From: Cucumis sativus
Lineage: Eukaryota > Streptophyta > Magnoliopsida > Cucurbitales > Cucurbitaceae
NCBI RefSeq assembly: GCF_000004075.3
Contig: NC_026661.2
Location: 21,108,307-21,172,306, forward strand
Direction of reading: 5' to 3'
DNA length: 64,000 nt
The notes below the pieces were generated by a model. That model did no database searches. It saw only the letters and a program-made list of their open reading frames with translations, and was not told the origin of the DNA. Shown here piece by piece: positions 37,601 through 51,500 of this stretch. The stretch's first letter is position 1, and each line of letters starts with the position of its first letter. The position numbers and the translations under genes are program-made.

Positions 37601-40600
37601 GAATTAGTTCAATCAAAATGATCTTATAATTTTCTCCCAAAAAAAGCTATGAAAGTTTATACATATATATTTTATATAAAAACATATTAGAGTGCGGAAC
37701 TAAATGGGAAAGAATACTAATTTTTCATGAGATGGTTTCTCAAACCCACCTTTACTCATCAAGTAAAGAAGAATCAAACTTGATTGGGGCAAAAGAATTT
37801 CTGGCATTGCCTCACCTTTTACCATCCTGAACGATTATCAGACTTCACTGGCCATTGTTTGTTTCCGAAGTAATAAGATTTGTTTATTTTTGTAGGCTGT
37901 TCTTTTATTATCAAAACTTCCTTCAGAAATAGTAGGGAAGTCGGTTGATGAAGAACGGTTGTATGATGCTGTGAATGTCATTCTCTCCTTACAGGTAACT
38001 GTGGTTATTTTTATTATTATTTTAAAAGAACAACTTTTCATTGACAAAAAAAGAAAAAAAAAAAAGAAAAAACCCACGAGAATTGGATGCTACCTAAAAG
38101 GAAGGAGTCCAATCAAGCAAGATAAACTAAGTGAATAATTACAAAAAAAATCTTTCTAACTAAAACGCACAAATAAACATGGTACCTAAGCAGGGACAAC
38201 ATATCAAAAGGATTAAGCTTCTTCCTGTCAAAGGAGAGAGGAGAGAGAAATATTTCTGTTGACTGAAAACACATGTTAAGCAAGCTGAACCCATCATGAA
38301 CCTAGGGTTTCTTTCCTGTCAGCCATAACTTATGCCAATAAGCGTGTGCTCAGATGCCAATTGATGAAGCTCTTTCGTAGACAGTTCTTATCTCACAAAA
38401 TCTTTAACCCTTGTGGCTTACAATGGTTTGTGTAAAACCTACTTTTAGGTCGGTGCAAGCTCTCTTTTAGATGTTAACAACAGATGCCAATTACAGAAAA
38501 CAACTAACTAAACAAACAAATAGTGTGAATGTCCTCTGTGCCTACTTCAACTTCTCTTGTGGTAGCATTTCCCTTCAAAATAATAATAACAATAATAGTA
38601 GTAATAATAAAATGAATAAATAAATAATCGTGTGGTAGATGGTCACTGAGTCTCGACCTTCAGTGTCTCCCCTGAATTATGAGGTACTGATTCAAATAAA
38701 CAAGGTTTACGGCTTTATGTTTTTTTTAGTAATACAGAAGTGTTTATTGGAAGTGGATGCTGAGGTATGATATATATCATATCCTCAATCCTTTTAATCT
38801 AAAGATATACTGAATATTTTAGGCTTCTTTCAATCTAATAATGAACATACTCTAAGTTTTTTTTCTCTAAATCCAAGTTCATTAGTCCTAGCCTTCCTTT
38901 AATCCAAATTTATTAGCTTGCAGAATACTGATGGTGGTTTTGCCACTTATGAACTCACCAGATCATACCGGTGGCTGGAGGTAAATACAGTTAATCCTTA
39001 AGCACATTATTTTCTCACCCTCTTATTGTAGCATGGGTTATTTATTATTTGCGTTTAATTTTCAGCTGATGAACCCTGCTGAAACTTTTGGTGATATTGT
39101 CATTGACTACCCGTAAGATTTTTAAATGCTCACGTCCATTGATTTAGTCTTTTGTTGTATATATCTTGGAATTGATGTTGGGTCGGTTGAATACATAGAT
39201 ATGTTGAGTGTACGTCAGCAGCAATTCAAGCACTTGCAGCGTTCCGGAAATTATATCCAGGTCATAGAAGCAATGAAATTAGTAATTGTATTGCTAAAGC
39301 TGCTGATTTCATTGAAAGCATACAAGCAACCGATGGATCTTGGTTCGTTTCGATTTCATAGTTATGTTTTTAAACTTTAATTTTTTTAACTTGATACATT
39401 TGCTCCCATTATTCTACCATTCTTTTGCTCTATGAAAGTAGGATTTTAATCTTAAAAGAAGTATTTACTCCCTTTGAGACCATTCTACTAGAATATTATT
39501 GTTCAGTGCTACTATACTTATATACTGAGCGGTCTATACTAATATTTTATGCATGAATATTGTCGATTTACATACATGATAGGTATGGATCTTGGGGAGT
39601 CTGCTTCACCTATGGTGGTTGGTTTGGGATAAAGGGTCTGGTTGCTGCTGGAAGGAGATACGAAAACAGTTCTAGTCTTCGTAAAGCTTGCGACTTTCTG
39701 TTGTCTAAGGAACTTCCTGCTGGCGGCTGGGGAGAAAGTTATCTTTCCTGCCAAGATAAGGTTGTATGAAATTTCTCTTTCTCGGGAATATGATGATGCT
39801 GAGTGATGCTGCTTTTTTTCACCTTCCTTATTTCTGCTCATTTAATTTTATTAATTTCAGAGGATCGACATTCATTCTCTTCATTTTTTCAAGAGGGGGA
39901 TTTACTTGATCAAAATCACCCATTACCTTTTTTTTTCTTAACAAATTCAAACTTTGAGCTGATTTTATGTCACAAGTCATCGCCAAGGTTTCCGAGTGGA
40001 GTGACATTTGGAAACTTGGACTACTTTTCATGTTTTGAGTTATGATAGCCCACTAATTTTGCTGGATCACAAGATGGCAGGTTTTCCTTTTTTATGCAAC
40101 AAAATGGTTTGTACTTGCCAAATGAAGAATAACTCCATTGACGTATGACAGTGTAGTAGTCGCCTGAATTTTGTGGTTTGAATTCCCCTACCCCAATTGA
40201 ACTAAAAATGGTTTGTACATGTTGGATCTGACTATCCAATGACTTCCTCATGATGACTTGTATTATGATGTTTCTTGGATGGAACATAAGTATTATGTTA
40301 TCCTGTTTCACGAAATCTCATTATCATTTGAACAGGTATACACAAATATCAAAGACGATAGATCACATCTTGTCAATACTGCTTGGGCTATGTTATCCCT
40401 TATCGATGCTGGTCAGGTATTAAATATTGTTTTATAAGCGCTAAAACTATTAACGAATTTATCAAATTAAGCACGTTAGGCATAGTTTGGTAGTTCCTAA
40501 GATGTTCTTCTGATGTTAACGATTACAATTTTTCTCACGTGATTAGGCTGAAAGAGATCCAACACCATTACACCGTGCAGCAAGGATACTAATCAATTCT

Positions 40601-41263
40601 CAAATGGAAGATGGAGATTTTCCTCAAGAGGTAACTGGACTTTACTCGTTCGGTTAAATTTCATGACTTTAAGCTTACCAATGTATCCATTAATTGATTG
40701 GAAGTTGATTATTGAATTTGTCTTCGCCATGACATTGACGCGATAGAATATAGTTTTAGAGAAAATATCAATTTATACCTCTAAACTTTAAAAATTGTAT
40801 CAATTTACACCATAAGATTCACATTCTCCACTATCTTCTGCTCAAGAGAATGTAGTGTGAAATTCACACACAATTGCATTATTTTAAATAAAATGAATAA
40901 AATTAGATTCTTATTCATCATTCCTTTTGAGAATCATCCATGCACTTTGCAAAACTAACATTTTAGAGTTTAATTGACTTAAACTATAAGCTATCAAATA
41001 TCGGTTTCACATTGATGCACTCGCAAAACTTAAGATATAAATCGATATTTGTCCTCTATTTTACGAAAGAATTTAAGCCGAGACATTCTCTAAAATTACT
41101 GCTGCCACATGTCTCTGTTAATTTATAGTTTTATTTTGTCTTTGTACAGGATATCATGGGAGTTTTTAACAAGAATTGCATGATTAGTTATTCAGCTTAC
41201 CGCAACATTTTCCCTATATGGGCTCTTGGAGCATATCGCTGCCGGGTACTACAAGCTTCTTAA
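31635..41263 (+). CDS. CAS1: Cycloartenol synthase (oxidosqualene cyclase of sterol synthesis)
   Basis: Eighteen exons join in phase to 765 residues: 31635-31856, 32091-32276, 32436-32525, 33020-33214, 33294-33378, 33849-34015, 35151-35339, 35557-35670, 37069-37191, 37266-37388, 37896-37994, 38924-38980, 39066-39112, 39199-39342, 39583-39760, 40336-40416, 40547-40630 and 41150-41263. The enzyme cyclises 2,3-oxidosqualene to cycloartenol, the first committed plant sterol, on the ER membrane. Product-defining residues are those of cycloartenol synthase (Arabidopsis numbers in brackets): His265 (257) in MWCHCR, Tyr418 (410) in GYNGS, and His485 (477) and Ile489 (481) in [12 protein letters not shown], with catalytic Asp491 (483). 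QW repeats are present. It closely matches my memory of the squash enzyme CPX. Intron 3 starts with GC; intron 8 carries a TRIM relic. Confidence 0.96.
34600..34683 (+). mobile_element. SINE 3' tail fragment in cycloartenol synthase intron 6
   Basis: The string GTGAGATTAGTCGAG...GCGTAAGCTGGCCC...GACACTCATGGATAT, followed by a short poly-A, is the recurring 3' end of a plant tRNA-derived SINE class. No tRNA-like head with clear A and B boxes is seen, so this is a 5'-truncated copy. It sits between two 39-bp direct repeats (34530-34568 and 34689-34727), which are too long for a usual SINE target duplication. Confidence 0.5.
36090..36362 (+). mobile_element. TRIM-type miniature LTR element, non-coding relic
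   Basis: Two direct terminal repeats of about 70 bp (36090-36162 and 36295-36362) begin TG and end CA. The first is followed at once by a primer-binding-site-like string resembling the initiator tRNA-Met site; the second is preceded by a purine-rich tract. The interior is ~130 bp with no coding capacity. This is the build of a terminal-repeat retrotransposon in miniature. The divergent repeats and lack of an evident target duplication suggest an old insertion. It lies in intron 8 of the cycloartenol synthase gene. Confidence 0.6.
40767..41050. repeat. MITE-like inverted-repeat remnant in cycloartenol synthase intron 17
   Basis: The left end TATCAATTTATACCTCTAAA is matched in inverse orientation by AACTTAAGATATAAATCGATA at the right end, with non-coding AT-rich DNA between. 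The family differs from the CTATCA elements. The boundaries are approximate. Confidence 0.4.
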
Positions 41264-42424
41264 AAAAACGACTGTTTTACTGCCACTGTGAGTCACAATA
41301 AGTACTTCTTTTAGATTTCTGCAGATGCTTGTGCTTTCCTAGGGCTCCTCTAAATTCAATCACATTAATAAATTCTCCTTTTTCTTACTTTGATCAATTT
41401 GATACATCCTTAGGTGATATATTACGGTAATGTTATTTTTAAAGGCTAATGATGCATCGAACAATAAGTGGAAATGATTAGAAATTTTTTAATAAAATTA
41501 TGTGTTTAGTCTCTTTATTTTCTCAATATTGTCAACTTTTTCAAACATGAATAGTTTCTCGAACTTTCAATTTTTCTTTTCTATCTATTAGGTCTGAAAT
41601 TTCCATTGCGTAATATTAGACAAAATACTATTTCATATATGTTCCACGCAAAGTTTAGGAATCTATTAGATGTGTTTTGTAGAAAGTTTTTAAAGTTATG
41701 AATCTTCTAGACATAAACATGAAAGTTCACATTTAAGGTATTATTCAAGCATGTATATTCGATAAGATTGCATCAATTTCTTTTAAAATAGACTATTAAT
41801 GATCGGTCATAATTGTTTAGATCTTCGAAATTTTATCTAAGTAAGTTTCTTTGTTTTGTTATACTTCGTTCGTATGTTTTTAAAAACCAATCCGAAAACT
41901 CTTTTAGTAAAGTAGAAAAAACTAAATGTGTTCTAGGAATTTAAAACGATTAAATTTAGATCCACATGTTATGGATGAATTAAAAAGAGCATGAGTTGCT
42001 TTTCATCTACGCAGTGGACATGGAGGTCAAATTTCATTTGAGTTTGGTGTATTTTTATCAAACCCTGAACTTGAAGTGTTTGTGAAAAAGTTGATAATTT
42101 TGAACAATTGTTTAAAAAGTGTTTTGCTTTGACGGATGGATTTAGAGTTTTCGAAAAGTAGATGAATTAGATTCGTAAGACAATTTGTTCATCAAGATAT
42201 TTTGATGATACATGTCAAAGCATGACGGTATTAACTTTTCAAGAACTCGTCAATACTATAGGCTTAAATGATACCCTATTAATTATTATATCATTTAATT
42301 ATAACAAAAATAGCGACAAGTTCTCACAAATGTGAATATTCTACTATTTTTTAAAAACATTACAAGTATACTAATACTACGACTATTAAATTAATTAAAA
42401 GTTTTCACGTGACATATAGGAGTG

Positions 42425-42562
42425 GTAAAAAATAGCAAATTTTAGATTCTATCAATAACAAACATTTGATACCCAGTGATATTCTTTTATCACTAAATCA
42501 AATTAAATTTTTTTGCTATAGCTTGTAATATCTTAATTTATTTTGCTATTTTTAAAAATACT
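42425..42562. repeat. MITE-like element, CTATCA family
   Basis: The ends TAAAAAATAGCAAAT and TTTTGCTATTTTTAAAAATA are inverted repeats. The interior has TCTATCA and a second TTTGCTATAGCTTGTAA string, as in the copy at 50860. Confidence 0.6.
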
Positions 42563-43309
42563 TTGTGAAAAACAAAGAGCATGAAATTTGGGTGCAACCT
42601 AAAATGCATCTAAGTAATTTCTTTTACGAAATAAGTCGTAGACTTTTAGTTCTAACGAAAGCGTTTGCAAATTGATATACAATAAATGTTACTCAATTGT
42701 ATTAAAGTTAAATAAGTAATAAATATTTGTGAGCCTGAGGTGAGAAGTCGTTGTTAGGGGTAGGTGAGGAAGTCCATGCCACGAAATTCAAAGGTGACAT
42801 TTGTATTTTGTAATATACAAAACAAACACATTCAACTCCCTAACCAAACGTTACCCCTACTTTCTTTTTAAATTTTGATAAAAACAAAACAAAACAAAGA
42901 GATTATAAAATTTGAAAATATTTAGTGTTAAATTGAAAGTTTCATTTCACTTACTATAAACCCTTTTAAAATTTAGATCTCATAAATACAAACAAAAATA
43001 TTTCACCCCATATATACACACACTTGTAATTTAACCTCACGATGCATGTATTTCCACAACCATATCATTTAAAATTATTTGTAAACTTTATTACAAGTAA
43101 TTTAGCCCTTAAACTTTCAAGTTTATATCTATCCAACTACTAAAATCTAATTCTTAAACTCTCAATCGATCTTATACTATATTTCTTAATTTTTAATTTT
43201 AATTCATAGGTCAGCCATAAAATAATTGAAAGTTAAAAATTGTAAATTAGTCTATAAGGCATAAAATTAAGAGACTCTCACAAAAATAGCAAAAGAAGGT
43301 CCGTGTCTC

Positions 43310-43377
43310 GTTCCATTTTTAAATTACAAAAATAACAAATTTAGTTCCATTTTTAAATTACAAAAATAACAAATTTA
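43310..43377. repeat. Perfect 34-bp tandem duplication
   Basis: The unit beginning GTTCCATTTTTAAATTAC occurs twice back to back, at 43310 and 43344, without a visible difference. Confidence 0.9.
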
Positions 43378-44631
43378 AAAGTTGATATGTCCGTCGTCAA
43401 TATCACTAATTATTTTGTCAAGATCTGCCTCCACATTAACTTTCATTCCCACTTCTCGCACATGCAATTTTAAAATGCCTTTTTAGTGTATTTTCAAATA
43501 ATAATAATAACAACAACAACTAATAATAATATAAAAATAAAATGCCGTAGCCTTGAGCTCAAATAAATAAATAAATATTGACTAACTTCATGATTATTTA
43601 GGTTTTATTTTTCTAAAATCAATCTTATAAAAATTGTTTTTTAAATATTGATTTCTTTGTTTGATACTGTTTTAAAACCTAAGCTAAATATTGAAAAATA
43701 AATAAATAAATAAACAGCCTTTAAATTTTGAAAAATTGAAAAATTTGTTAATTTTTATATTGATTTTTCTAAAATATGTATTTGTTTTCTTGTATTTAAA
43801 TTATTTTTTAAAATAAATATTTTAATTCATATACAAACGTTTCCTAACAGAGAATTATATATAAAAAATAACAAAGTAGACAAAATATTTACATCTAATA
43901 ACAAAATTTATTATAAAAAATGCTTTGCAAAGCTAAGTTTTTAAAACCTACTTCGTTTCGTTTTCAAAACGAACGTATATCATAAAATGTAGTTATTAAA
44001 ATAAAGAAACACATGGGTAATATATAAATATAGTTTCTATCAACTTAATTGTTTTTAATTTTCTTAATTAAGAAATTGAGTACAATTTATAAACAAATAG
44101 TTTAATTAAGTTGAAAAGGTAATAATATTAATGTTGTTGGTAGGAAATATTATAATAGAGATCTTGACTCTATTATATATACTTATTCTACAATGAAACA
44201 TTTAATTAGTGAAGAGAGACTCATAGATGGATTTGAAAAAAATATAGGAAGCCGGCGTTGAATGTGTAATAGTAATTGGTCAAATGTCCAAATCATGGGG
44301 TAATGTTATTATATGATATTATACTATATGAATAATAGAAACTAATAATTAAGGAGTAATTGGACGGGTAAAGTCTATATTTGAAAATGCTTCTCAAACT
44401 AAGACGATGTATCAAATACAATAAAACGGTATAGCAATGGTTTCAATTACAACTTAGGGTACGAGTTTCAATTATATTGTAACTTGTAACTTAAGGTTCA
44501 ATTTCAACTATACAACTTAGGTGGTATTATATAGCTTATGGCACAAGTTGTGTAAGTAATTGTACTTACACGACTTCGATTATAAGTTGGGGGCAAATTG
44601 TTGTTGATGAAAAATTGAATGATTATTTAAT

Positions 44632-44908
44632 TTGGCTAAGTACGGAAATCGACTTATATAGGATCTACCAATAATCCATGAGTTGACCCTCAAGTCATAA
44701 GTTTATTTAACTATGGATACCAACCCATAGTCCTATCAAGTCATATGCTTATTTGGCTAAGAATGGAAATTAACTCATAGCCCAATAAGTTTCTATGCAT
44801 GAAGCAATAAGTTTATTTTTTACTAAGTATAAAGACTGACCTGTAGGGTCTATCATAAAGCCGTAAGTTTATTTGGCTAAGTATGAAGTCCAATCCCCAA
44901 TCCATATA
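44632..44908. repeat. Degenerate tandem array, ~45-75 bp units
   Basis: About five diverged units share TTTGGCTAAGTATGGAAAT at one end and CAAGTCATAAGTTTAT at the other, with starts near 44632, 44706, 44753, 44817 and 44873. The last unit is cut short. Confidence 0.7.
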
Positions 44909-47797
44909 TAGGTGGAGGTAAAGACCAACTGAGTGAAAGAAAATGTTATGTCTAAGATGTACATACTATTGCACATACTTCCTTCGTCATGGCAAAACCT
45001 TTTAAATGGGAGAATCTGGTTGGCTTTTGAGGTCTTTCCTTCTTCCTACCTCGACCACACCCCCTTGAAGGTAGCCCGAGAACTCTCTCTTTTAGTGATG
45101 CTTTCCTTAGAGAAGATGAGAAAAATGTTAGCTTTGTGGAAGAAAAGTTTCTTCTCTAAAACTTCTTTTGGGAAGGAGTACTAAAGGAAAGGAATGGGTC
45201 ACTACCGTAGGACGAAAATTTAAGGTTAACATAACAAACTCCTATATATAAGTTAAACGACTTTTAAATTAACATTTTGTGCCCTTAAAGTCTCAACTTT
45301 GTAGCATAAAATTAGTGCGAACAAACATGTTTCCCACCCCTATGGGTGGGTGGCGTGTGACGTGAAAAGATATAGCTCGGTCTCTACATATTATTAACTA
45401 ATTTTGTATAAATTAATTTTAATTTTTTTTCAAAATGAAAATCTAATTAAAAAAACAAGTGTATATATAAAAATAGAATCGTGCAAAGTAAGTAATTATT
45501 ATAATATATACACACAACTCATATTTGACAAAGTCATCCAATATATATATAAATAGGTATGTATGTAATCAAGAAGGAATCATAAGCTTTGCTACAACTA
45601 CAAGATTGGATATATATTGATTGCGTGAAGACCATGACATGAATATGATATTACAAGAAACAAAAATCATAAGATGCTTATATTGAAATATCTCAAATCC
45701 ATGATATTGTTTGACCTAATTATAATATACTATGATTTTGTTTAATTACATTAATGGATGCACATTCACCATTATCATTTTATATTAACATCGTCCCATA
45801 CGACTTATTTGAACGGTGTCCTTCAATTTCCGTCATTAATAGTTTATTTCTAAGATTCTTATATTATTTGAACGCTCTCTAACTTTGAATTAATGTCGAT
45901 ATTAATACAAACACATTTTATGTCTTCATATCACCGCTAGTATAATATTATAAATGTTAAGGAGTCTTCTTATTTAAAGATCAAAGTTGATTTCTCACTA
46001 CCATGTGATTATCGCACTAAAACGAAAGGTCGTGATATACGTTAGAATATATTTAGCTTGGTATTTTAATTTTAATTAAGGATTTAGGTAGAAGAAATTA
46101 GAAGTAATGTCAAGAAGAGGAAAAAATGAAATCCAAAATTATATTGTTAATTGAGATCACCACAACCACTGTAATGAATTGATGATTGAAGAAGAAGAAC
46201 ACAACTAATAATATTACAAGTTGATGTGGAAATTTTCATTAAATTAATTATTATCATTTATAATATAGTGCGAGTTCCACGAGCATCATTTCTAATAAAA
46301 ATAACACTAACTTATTGATTTATATATATATAAACAAATGTATATATGTGAAATCAATGGAAGAATAGAAGAATTATTGTGAATGATATAACAAATATAA
46401 TAACATAAATCTATAGATTTCTAGTGTCTATTAGTAATATATTTAAAAACACTCCGATTCAATTTGTATATTTATTTGATAACATGCATAAGATTATATT
46501 TCATGATCTGTCCATCGTATAAAGTATTTGAAGTTCTTTGATTTTTTTTCCAATGTAAGATTCTTAACAAGACTCTTCGAAAAATGATGTCTTTTTCAGT
46601 TTATGATAGTTCAATATAGTTTTTTGGGATTGAATATGTATATATGTTTGACCTTTAAAAGTTTTAAATTCTGACAGTATATTCTTAATACGAGGAGGTT
46701 CTATTTAAATGAGTTGATAACAACGAAAAAGGTAATTTATATGAATGTTATGGTAAGGAATGAGATCCTTTATTCTTTTTAATACGAAATCTCAACAATA
46801 TTAAATAAAGAATAAATGATGTAATGAAAGTAAATTAATACAAATGGGTTGAACAGAAAAGGAAAGTAATGGTGTTTGTAGAAAACTACAATGGAGATCC
46901 ATAAATGAAGGATATTTAGAGTCTAAGTCAACAAAACAAAAAAAAGAAAAAAGTTAAAAGAATAAACAAAACAAATTTGGTAATTAATTCACAAGAAAAT
47001 CCCAAATATAAAGTGCACTATCAGAATTGTTTGAGTGTCCGTAATGAAATTAGTTTGTAATATAATGAACGTAACCCAAAACTCATGCTCAAATTAACCA
47101 TTTTAAACCTGATTTGTAAGGTCAAAATTTATTAGATTTTCACTGTTTTCTTTTCCACCGTTTTTACGCTTCACAATCTTATTTATGTTTTGGGTCGAAT
47201 GGATCGGAGCATAAGTATTTGTTGTTGATATCGGTGGGTGAGCACGTCAACTTGAGAGAAAGGAAAGGAAAAAGTCGAAAATGCCCCTAGAATGAATTTA
47301 ATATTTTGGGTTAATTTGTTTGTATTGACCAACCAAACTCTTATGACATAATGTGCAAATATAAAAACAAGAGGAAGTTAATATGAATTGCTCAAAAACT
47401 TGTTTGAAGTCATTTAATTGTTCAAGATATGGTGAGATTATTGGTCAAACTAATTTAATTTCTTCTTCTTCTTTTTTATTTTGGTTGATACCTACCTGTC
47501 ATCACCACATATACAACCAATTTCTATTATGTATTATATACATGGAATTTGGTTTAAGATTACATATAGATATACGTACATATATATATATATATATATA
47601 TTTGAAAATTATATGTTTGGAATAAGAGATTGGTTATGTTTGATTGTGCATTTAAAATGTGTTTTTCGAATTTGGAAGAAATTAACTTGTGTTTACTAAT
47701 TATTAATCTAAACCCCATATTTATTTAATGAAATTAATTAATCATCATTGCTAATTAACCTTTGATTGCACGTTTTTAATAGATTAATTAAAGAGGC

Positions 47798-47940
47798 ATT
47801 TTTAAAAATAGCAAAATAAAATTAAATATTTACATGCTATAGCAAAATTTTGGATTCTATCACTAGCATATCAATAACCGTCGGTGATAGAATTTACAAT
47901 AAGTTGTAAATATTTTGTAAAATTTATTATTTTTAAAAAT
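47798..47940. repeat. MITE-like element, CTATCA family (upstream of IMS)
   Basis: Terminal inverted repeats CATTTTTAAAAATAGCAAAAT and ATTATTTTTAAAAATTC flank internal TTCTATCACTAG and GGTGATAGAATT palindrome halves. Under 1 kb from the next gene's start. Confidence 0.65.
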
Positions 47941-47980
47941 TCATCTTAATTAATTTTAAAATACATTTTTTACGTGAACA

Positions 47981-48157
47981 ATTTTTAAAATAACAAAATG
48001 AATTAAAATATTTACAACCTATAGCGAAATTTTGGAAATCGATAGATTTCTATCACTTAGAAGCATATCAGTGGATATCAATGTCTATTATTGATAGAAA
48101 ATCTAAAATTTTACTATGTATTGTAAGTATTTTATCAAATTTTCTATTTTTGTTAAT
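47981..48157. repeat. MITE-like element, CTATCA family, second adjacent copy
   Basis: It lies 40 bp after the previous copy in the same layout: ATTTTTAAAATAACAAAATG at the left, TTTCTATCACTTAG and TATTGATAGAAAA inside, and TTTCTATTTTTGTTAATT at the right. Confidence 0.6.
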
Positions 48158-48447
48158 TCTCTCTTTTTTTAAAAAAAGACAAGATAAATTATGTTAATTG
48201 AAATGGTTAAAATTGTAAATTACTTTTTTTAACCAAAGTTTTAAATTAAGAAAAACTAATAATTAAATAAAAAAATGAATCTAATTATGATTAATAAATA
48301 GTGTATTTATGGGTTGACTTATGGTATTAGTTAAATAGGCACTAAGAGAACATAGTTGAGAGATGGGAAACCAAAGTTGTAAGAAATTAATTAATTAATT
48401 TGCACAAAAGGACACAAATAATCGTTATTTATAAATATGTCATTGTC

Positions 48448-48457
48448 TATATAAAGC
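48448..48457 (+). promoter_or_regulatory. TATA box of the isomultiflorenol synthase-like gene
   Basis: CTATATAAAG lies about 135 bp before the ATG at 48587, which fits a leader of roughly 100 nt. Confidence 0.55.
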
Positions 48458-48586
48458 AAAGAAATGACATTTGTGGGAGAGAAGTTAGAGACGGCCATTT
48501 GAAGTCATTGAAGATTGAGATTTTGATAAGGTTTAAGGCTTTCAATTTCTTTCTTTCTTCAACAAACTTAGGTTTCATCCACCAAT

Positions 48587-51500
48587 ATGTGGAGGTTAAA
48601 GGTAGCCGATGGCGGAAATGACCCTTACATCTATTCTATGAACAACTTTGTCGGAAGACAAATATGGGAATTCGACCCGAATGCTGGTACTCCAGAAGAA
48701 CGAGAAGAAGTTGAACGCGTTAGGAACGAATTCACTGCAAATCGTCTCAAGGGTTTTCCTAGTGCTGACTTGCTTTGGCGTCTCCAGGTAATGTTGTCGT
48801 GTCATCTTGAATCATACTTTTAAATACCGAAAAGTAATTCAGTTTTTCAAACTATTAAAATTGGGTTTAAATGATTAAAACTAAAGTTTTTTTCAAGTGA
48901 TTTTAATCATTTTGAAATCAGTTGCAAGCATGCTTTACAATCCTTCAACTATTACTCAAAATCTTCGTTTCTTAACCTTTACAACTTTTCCACCTTTCCA
49001 ACATAATTTGGTGATAATTGATATGGACTAGTTTTCTTATCATTGAAGGTTTAACTTTTTCGTCCATTTTATTATTAATATACTTAATTAAGTTCGACCT
49101 TAACCTTTATGTATTTATATTTTTACTTAAGAAAATGTGAAACTATAAAACCTCAAACAAAAGTCAACATATCAATAAGATAAAAATCACATTTAATTCA
49201 TCCACAAATTGTTAAATAATCAACTAGAACGAATCTAACTCAATTAACTAATAACGATTCCTAATCCATCTATTTCAGTTGAACTAAAACAAAATTACTT
49301 AATGATTAATTAAGCATATATAACTTTTTCCTCTTGGAAGCAACAACTTTCCAAATTCTAAGGCCTGCTTTAATTATCCCTTTGTCATTCTTAACTATAA
49401 TATTTGATTTTCTTCTCTTTCTTCTCGTCATTTTAACTTAAAAATATAATAATTTGATTCCATTCATACATAATATTATGAAAATTTATTAAAAATACAA
49501 ATTTGACAAAATATTACAACATACAACTGTTCATATGCTTGTAAATATTTTAATGTATTTCAGTTTTTTTTCATATATTATTAAGAAAAATTGAACAAAA
49601 TATTTACATTTTAGTGATTTTTTCAAAATTGGAAAAAACCCTTGTGTTAATATACCTAACCCCATTTTTAAAATTGAATAAATCTTTAATTTATAGTCTT
49701 TGGTAATTTAGTAATTTATGCCCATTAACAAAGTGTGTAAATTTGAATTCTATGTGCACTCAACAAATAAATAAAATTTTCTTTTAAAAAGTCAATTTTA
49801 TATGATTGTATTGACGTGAATAGCTTAATTTTTTTTAAAAAAATGACATGAATAATATATTATTCTTCCCACTATTATATTAGTGTATAGTACCATACTC
49901 ATCTTTTAATAAAGAAATGACAAATTTGTTTATTATTATCATCATTATTTTGACCAAGTTGTATGGTACAATTGAATCATAAATCTAATTCATTATTTTG
50001 ACCAAGTTGTATGGTAGAATTAAATAATAAATCTAATCCATTTAATCTAGGGAAACTTATAGTTTTAGTTCTTTTACCATATATACTAATTTAGTAAGTT
50101 TTCATAAATAACCCTCCCTATATTCTTTGAATATATGCTTGTTAAATGTAATTAGAACAATTTAAAACACGTTTTCTACCGTTAATCTAAACAAACAACA
50201 TGTTAAAAATGAATGAGAAAAGTGATTTTAAGGTAAGCACTTTTGGGTGTGGCAGCTTTTGAGAGAGAAAAATTTCAAACAAAGCATACCACCGGTGAAG
50301 ATCGAAGAAGGGGAAGAAATGAGTTACGAGAAGGCATGGGACGCAATGAGAAGAGGGGCGCACTTTCTAGCGGCCATACAAGCGAGTGATGGGCATTGGC
50401 CCAGTGAAACATCCGGCCCATTGTTCTACAACTGTCCATTGTTAATTTGTATGTACATAATGGGGTTTTTAGATGCTGCTTTCCCTCCCGAGCATAAGAA
50501 GGAAATGAAACGTTACATTTACAACCATCAGGTATATATATCACATTCTTTAGTAGAACAGAAATGGAAAGATTTAGATTACAGATTTCTTTGATTGCTA
50601 AGACTTAGTTTGTGATTTTGTAGAACGAAGATGGTGGATGGGGGTTACACGTTGGTGGTCATAGTAATATGTTTTGCACTACCTTCAATTACATCTCTTT
50701 GCGTTTACTTGGGGAAGGACCTGATGTTGAGCCGGTTTCTAGGGGTAGAACTTGGGTCCGTGAACATGGCGGTGTTACCTCTATTCTATCGTGGGGAAAG
50801 ACATGGCTATCGGTATATATTAATTGTTTTCTTACTATAATTTTCATTAGAGAATTTGTCAAAACTAGCAAATTTGACAAAGTTTTACAAGTTACAGCGA
50901 AATTTCAAATTTTATCTCACTGATAGAATATAGTTTTTTTGCTATAGCTTGTAAGCATTTTAATTTCTTTTGTTATTTTTAAAAATGTTCCTTTTTATTT
51001 CTATGAGCTAATTGATTAATTAAAAACTTACTTGAATGATGTAAAGATATTGAACTTGTTCGATTGGTCTGCAAGTAACCCCATGCCTCCGGAGTATTGG
51101 ATGTTTCCCACTTGGGTCCCCATTCATCCATGTAAGTTTATTTCTGGTTAATTAGTTAATGGTAGTTTTGAAATGGTTAAAATTATTATTTTTATTTTAA
51201 ATTATTTGTTCATTCAAATTAGGACCGTTTGAATTTTTTTGGTATAGAATTGTATGATAAAATTTCTCGGCAAAAGTAATTTTGAATGTTTAAGAAAGAT
51301 GTCCAAAGAGTTTTTTTCTTAAAAAATAAAAATATATGTTTTTTAACATTGCACAATTACTTTCAAATACGTTCTAAATTCATATGAGAAATACTGAAGC
51401 GTTCCTTGAGTTGCACCTATCTTTGTACAGTTTAGATAACTACTTAAAAACTGTCATATGTTAGTTTTTGTTTTATAAAAATGATACTTTTTTGGAAAAA

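Larger units (their letters stand above)
41264..48586. other. Intergenic between the two cyclase genes
   Basis: About 7.3 kb, AT-rich. It contains MITE-like copies at 42425-42562, 47798-47940 and 47981-48157, a perfect 34-bp tandem duplication, a degenerate tandem array at 44632-44908, a possible MITE remnant at 41510-41760, and a TA microsatellite at 47581-47601. I find no third cyclase, P450 or transferase gene and no clear cyclase pseudogene. The frame at 44933-45184 is open but unrecognised and is not called. Confidence 0.6.

Noticed and set aside
31635-41263. Cucurbitadienol synthase (bitterness gene) as the identity of the first cyclase
   Set aside because: The N-terminus ([17 protein letters not shown]) and the Tyr/His/Ile product residues are those of cycloartenol synthase, not of the cucurbitadienol enzyme.
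43310-43377. Short tandem repeats as a CRISPR array
   Set aside because: There are only two directly adjacent copies with no spacers, in a plant nuclear context.
44933-45184. An 83-codon plus-strand open frame as a gene
   Set aside because: It has no recognised domain, no clear splice context or TATA box, and sits beside a degenerate repeat array.
41264-48586. A triterpene gene cluster with P450s or acyltransferases between the cyclases
   Set aside because: No haem-binding FxxGxRxCxG, HxxxD/DFGWG or similar motif appears in any reading frame; the interval holds repeats only.
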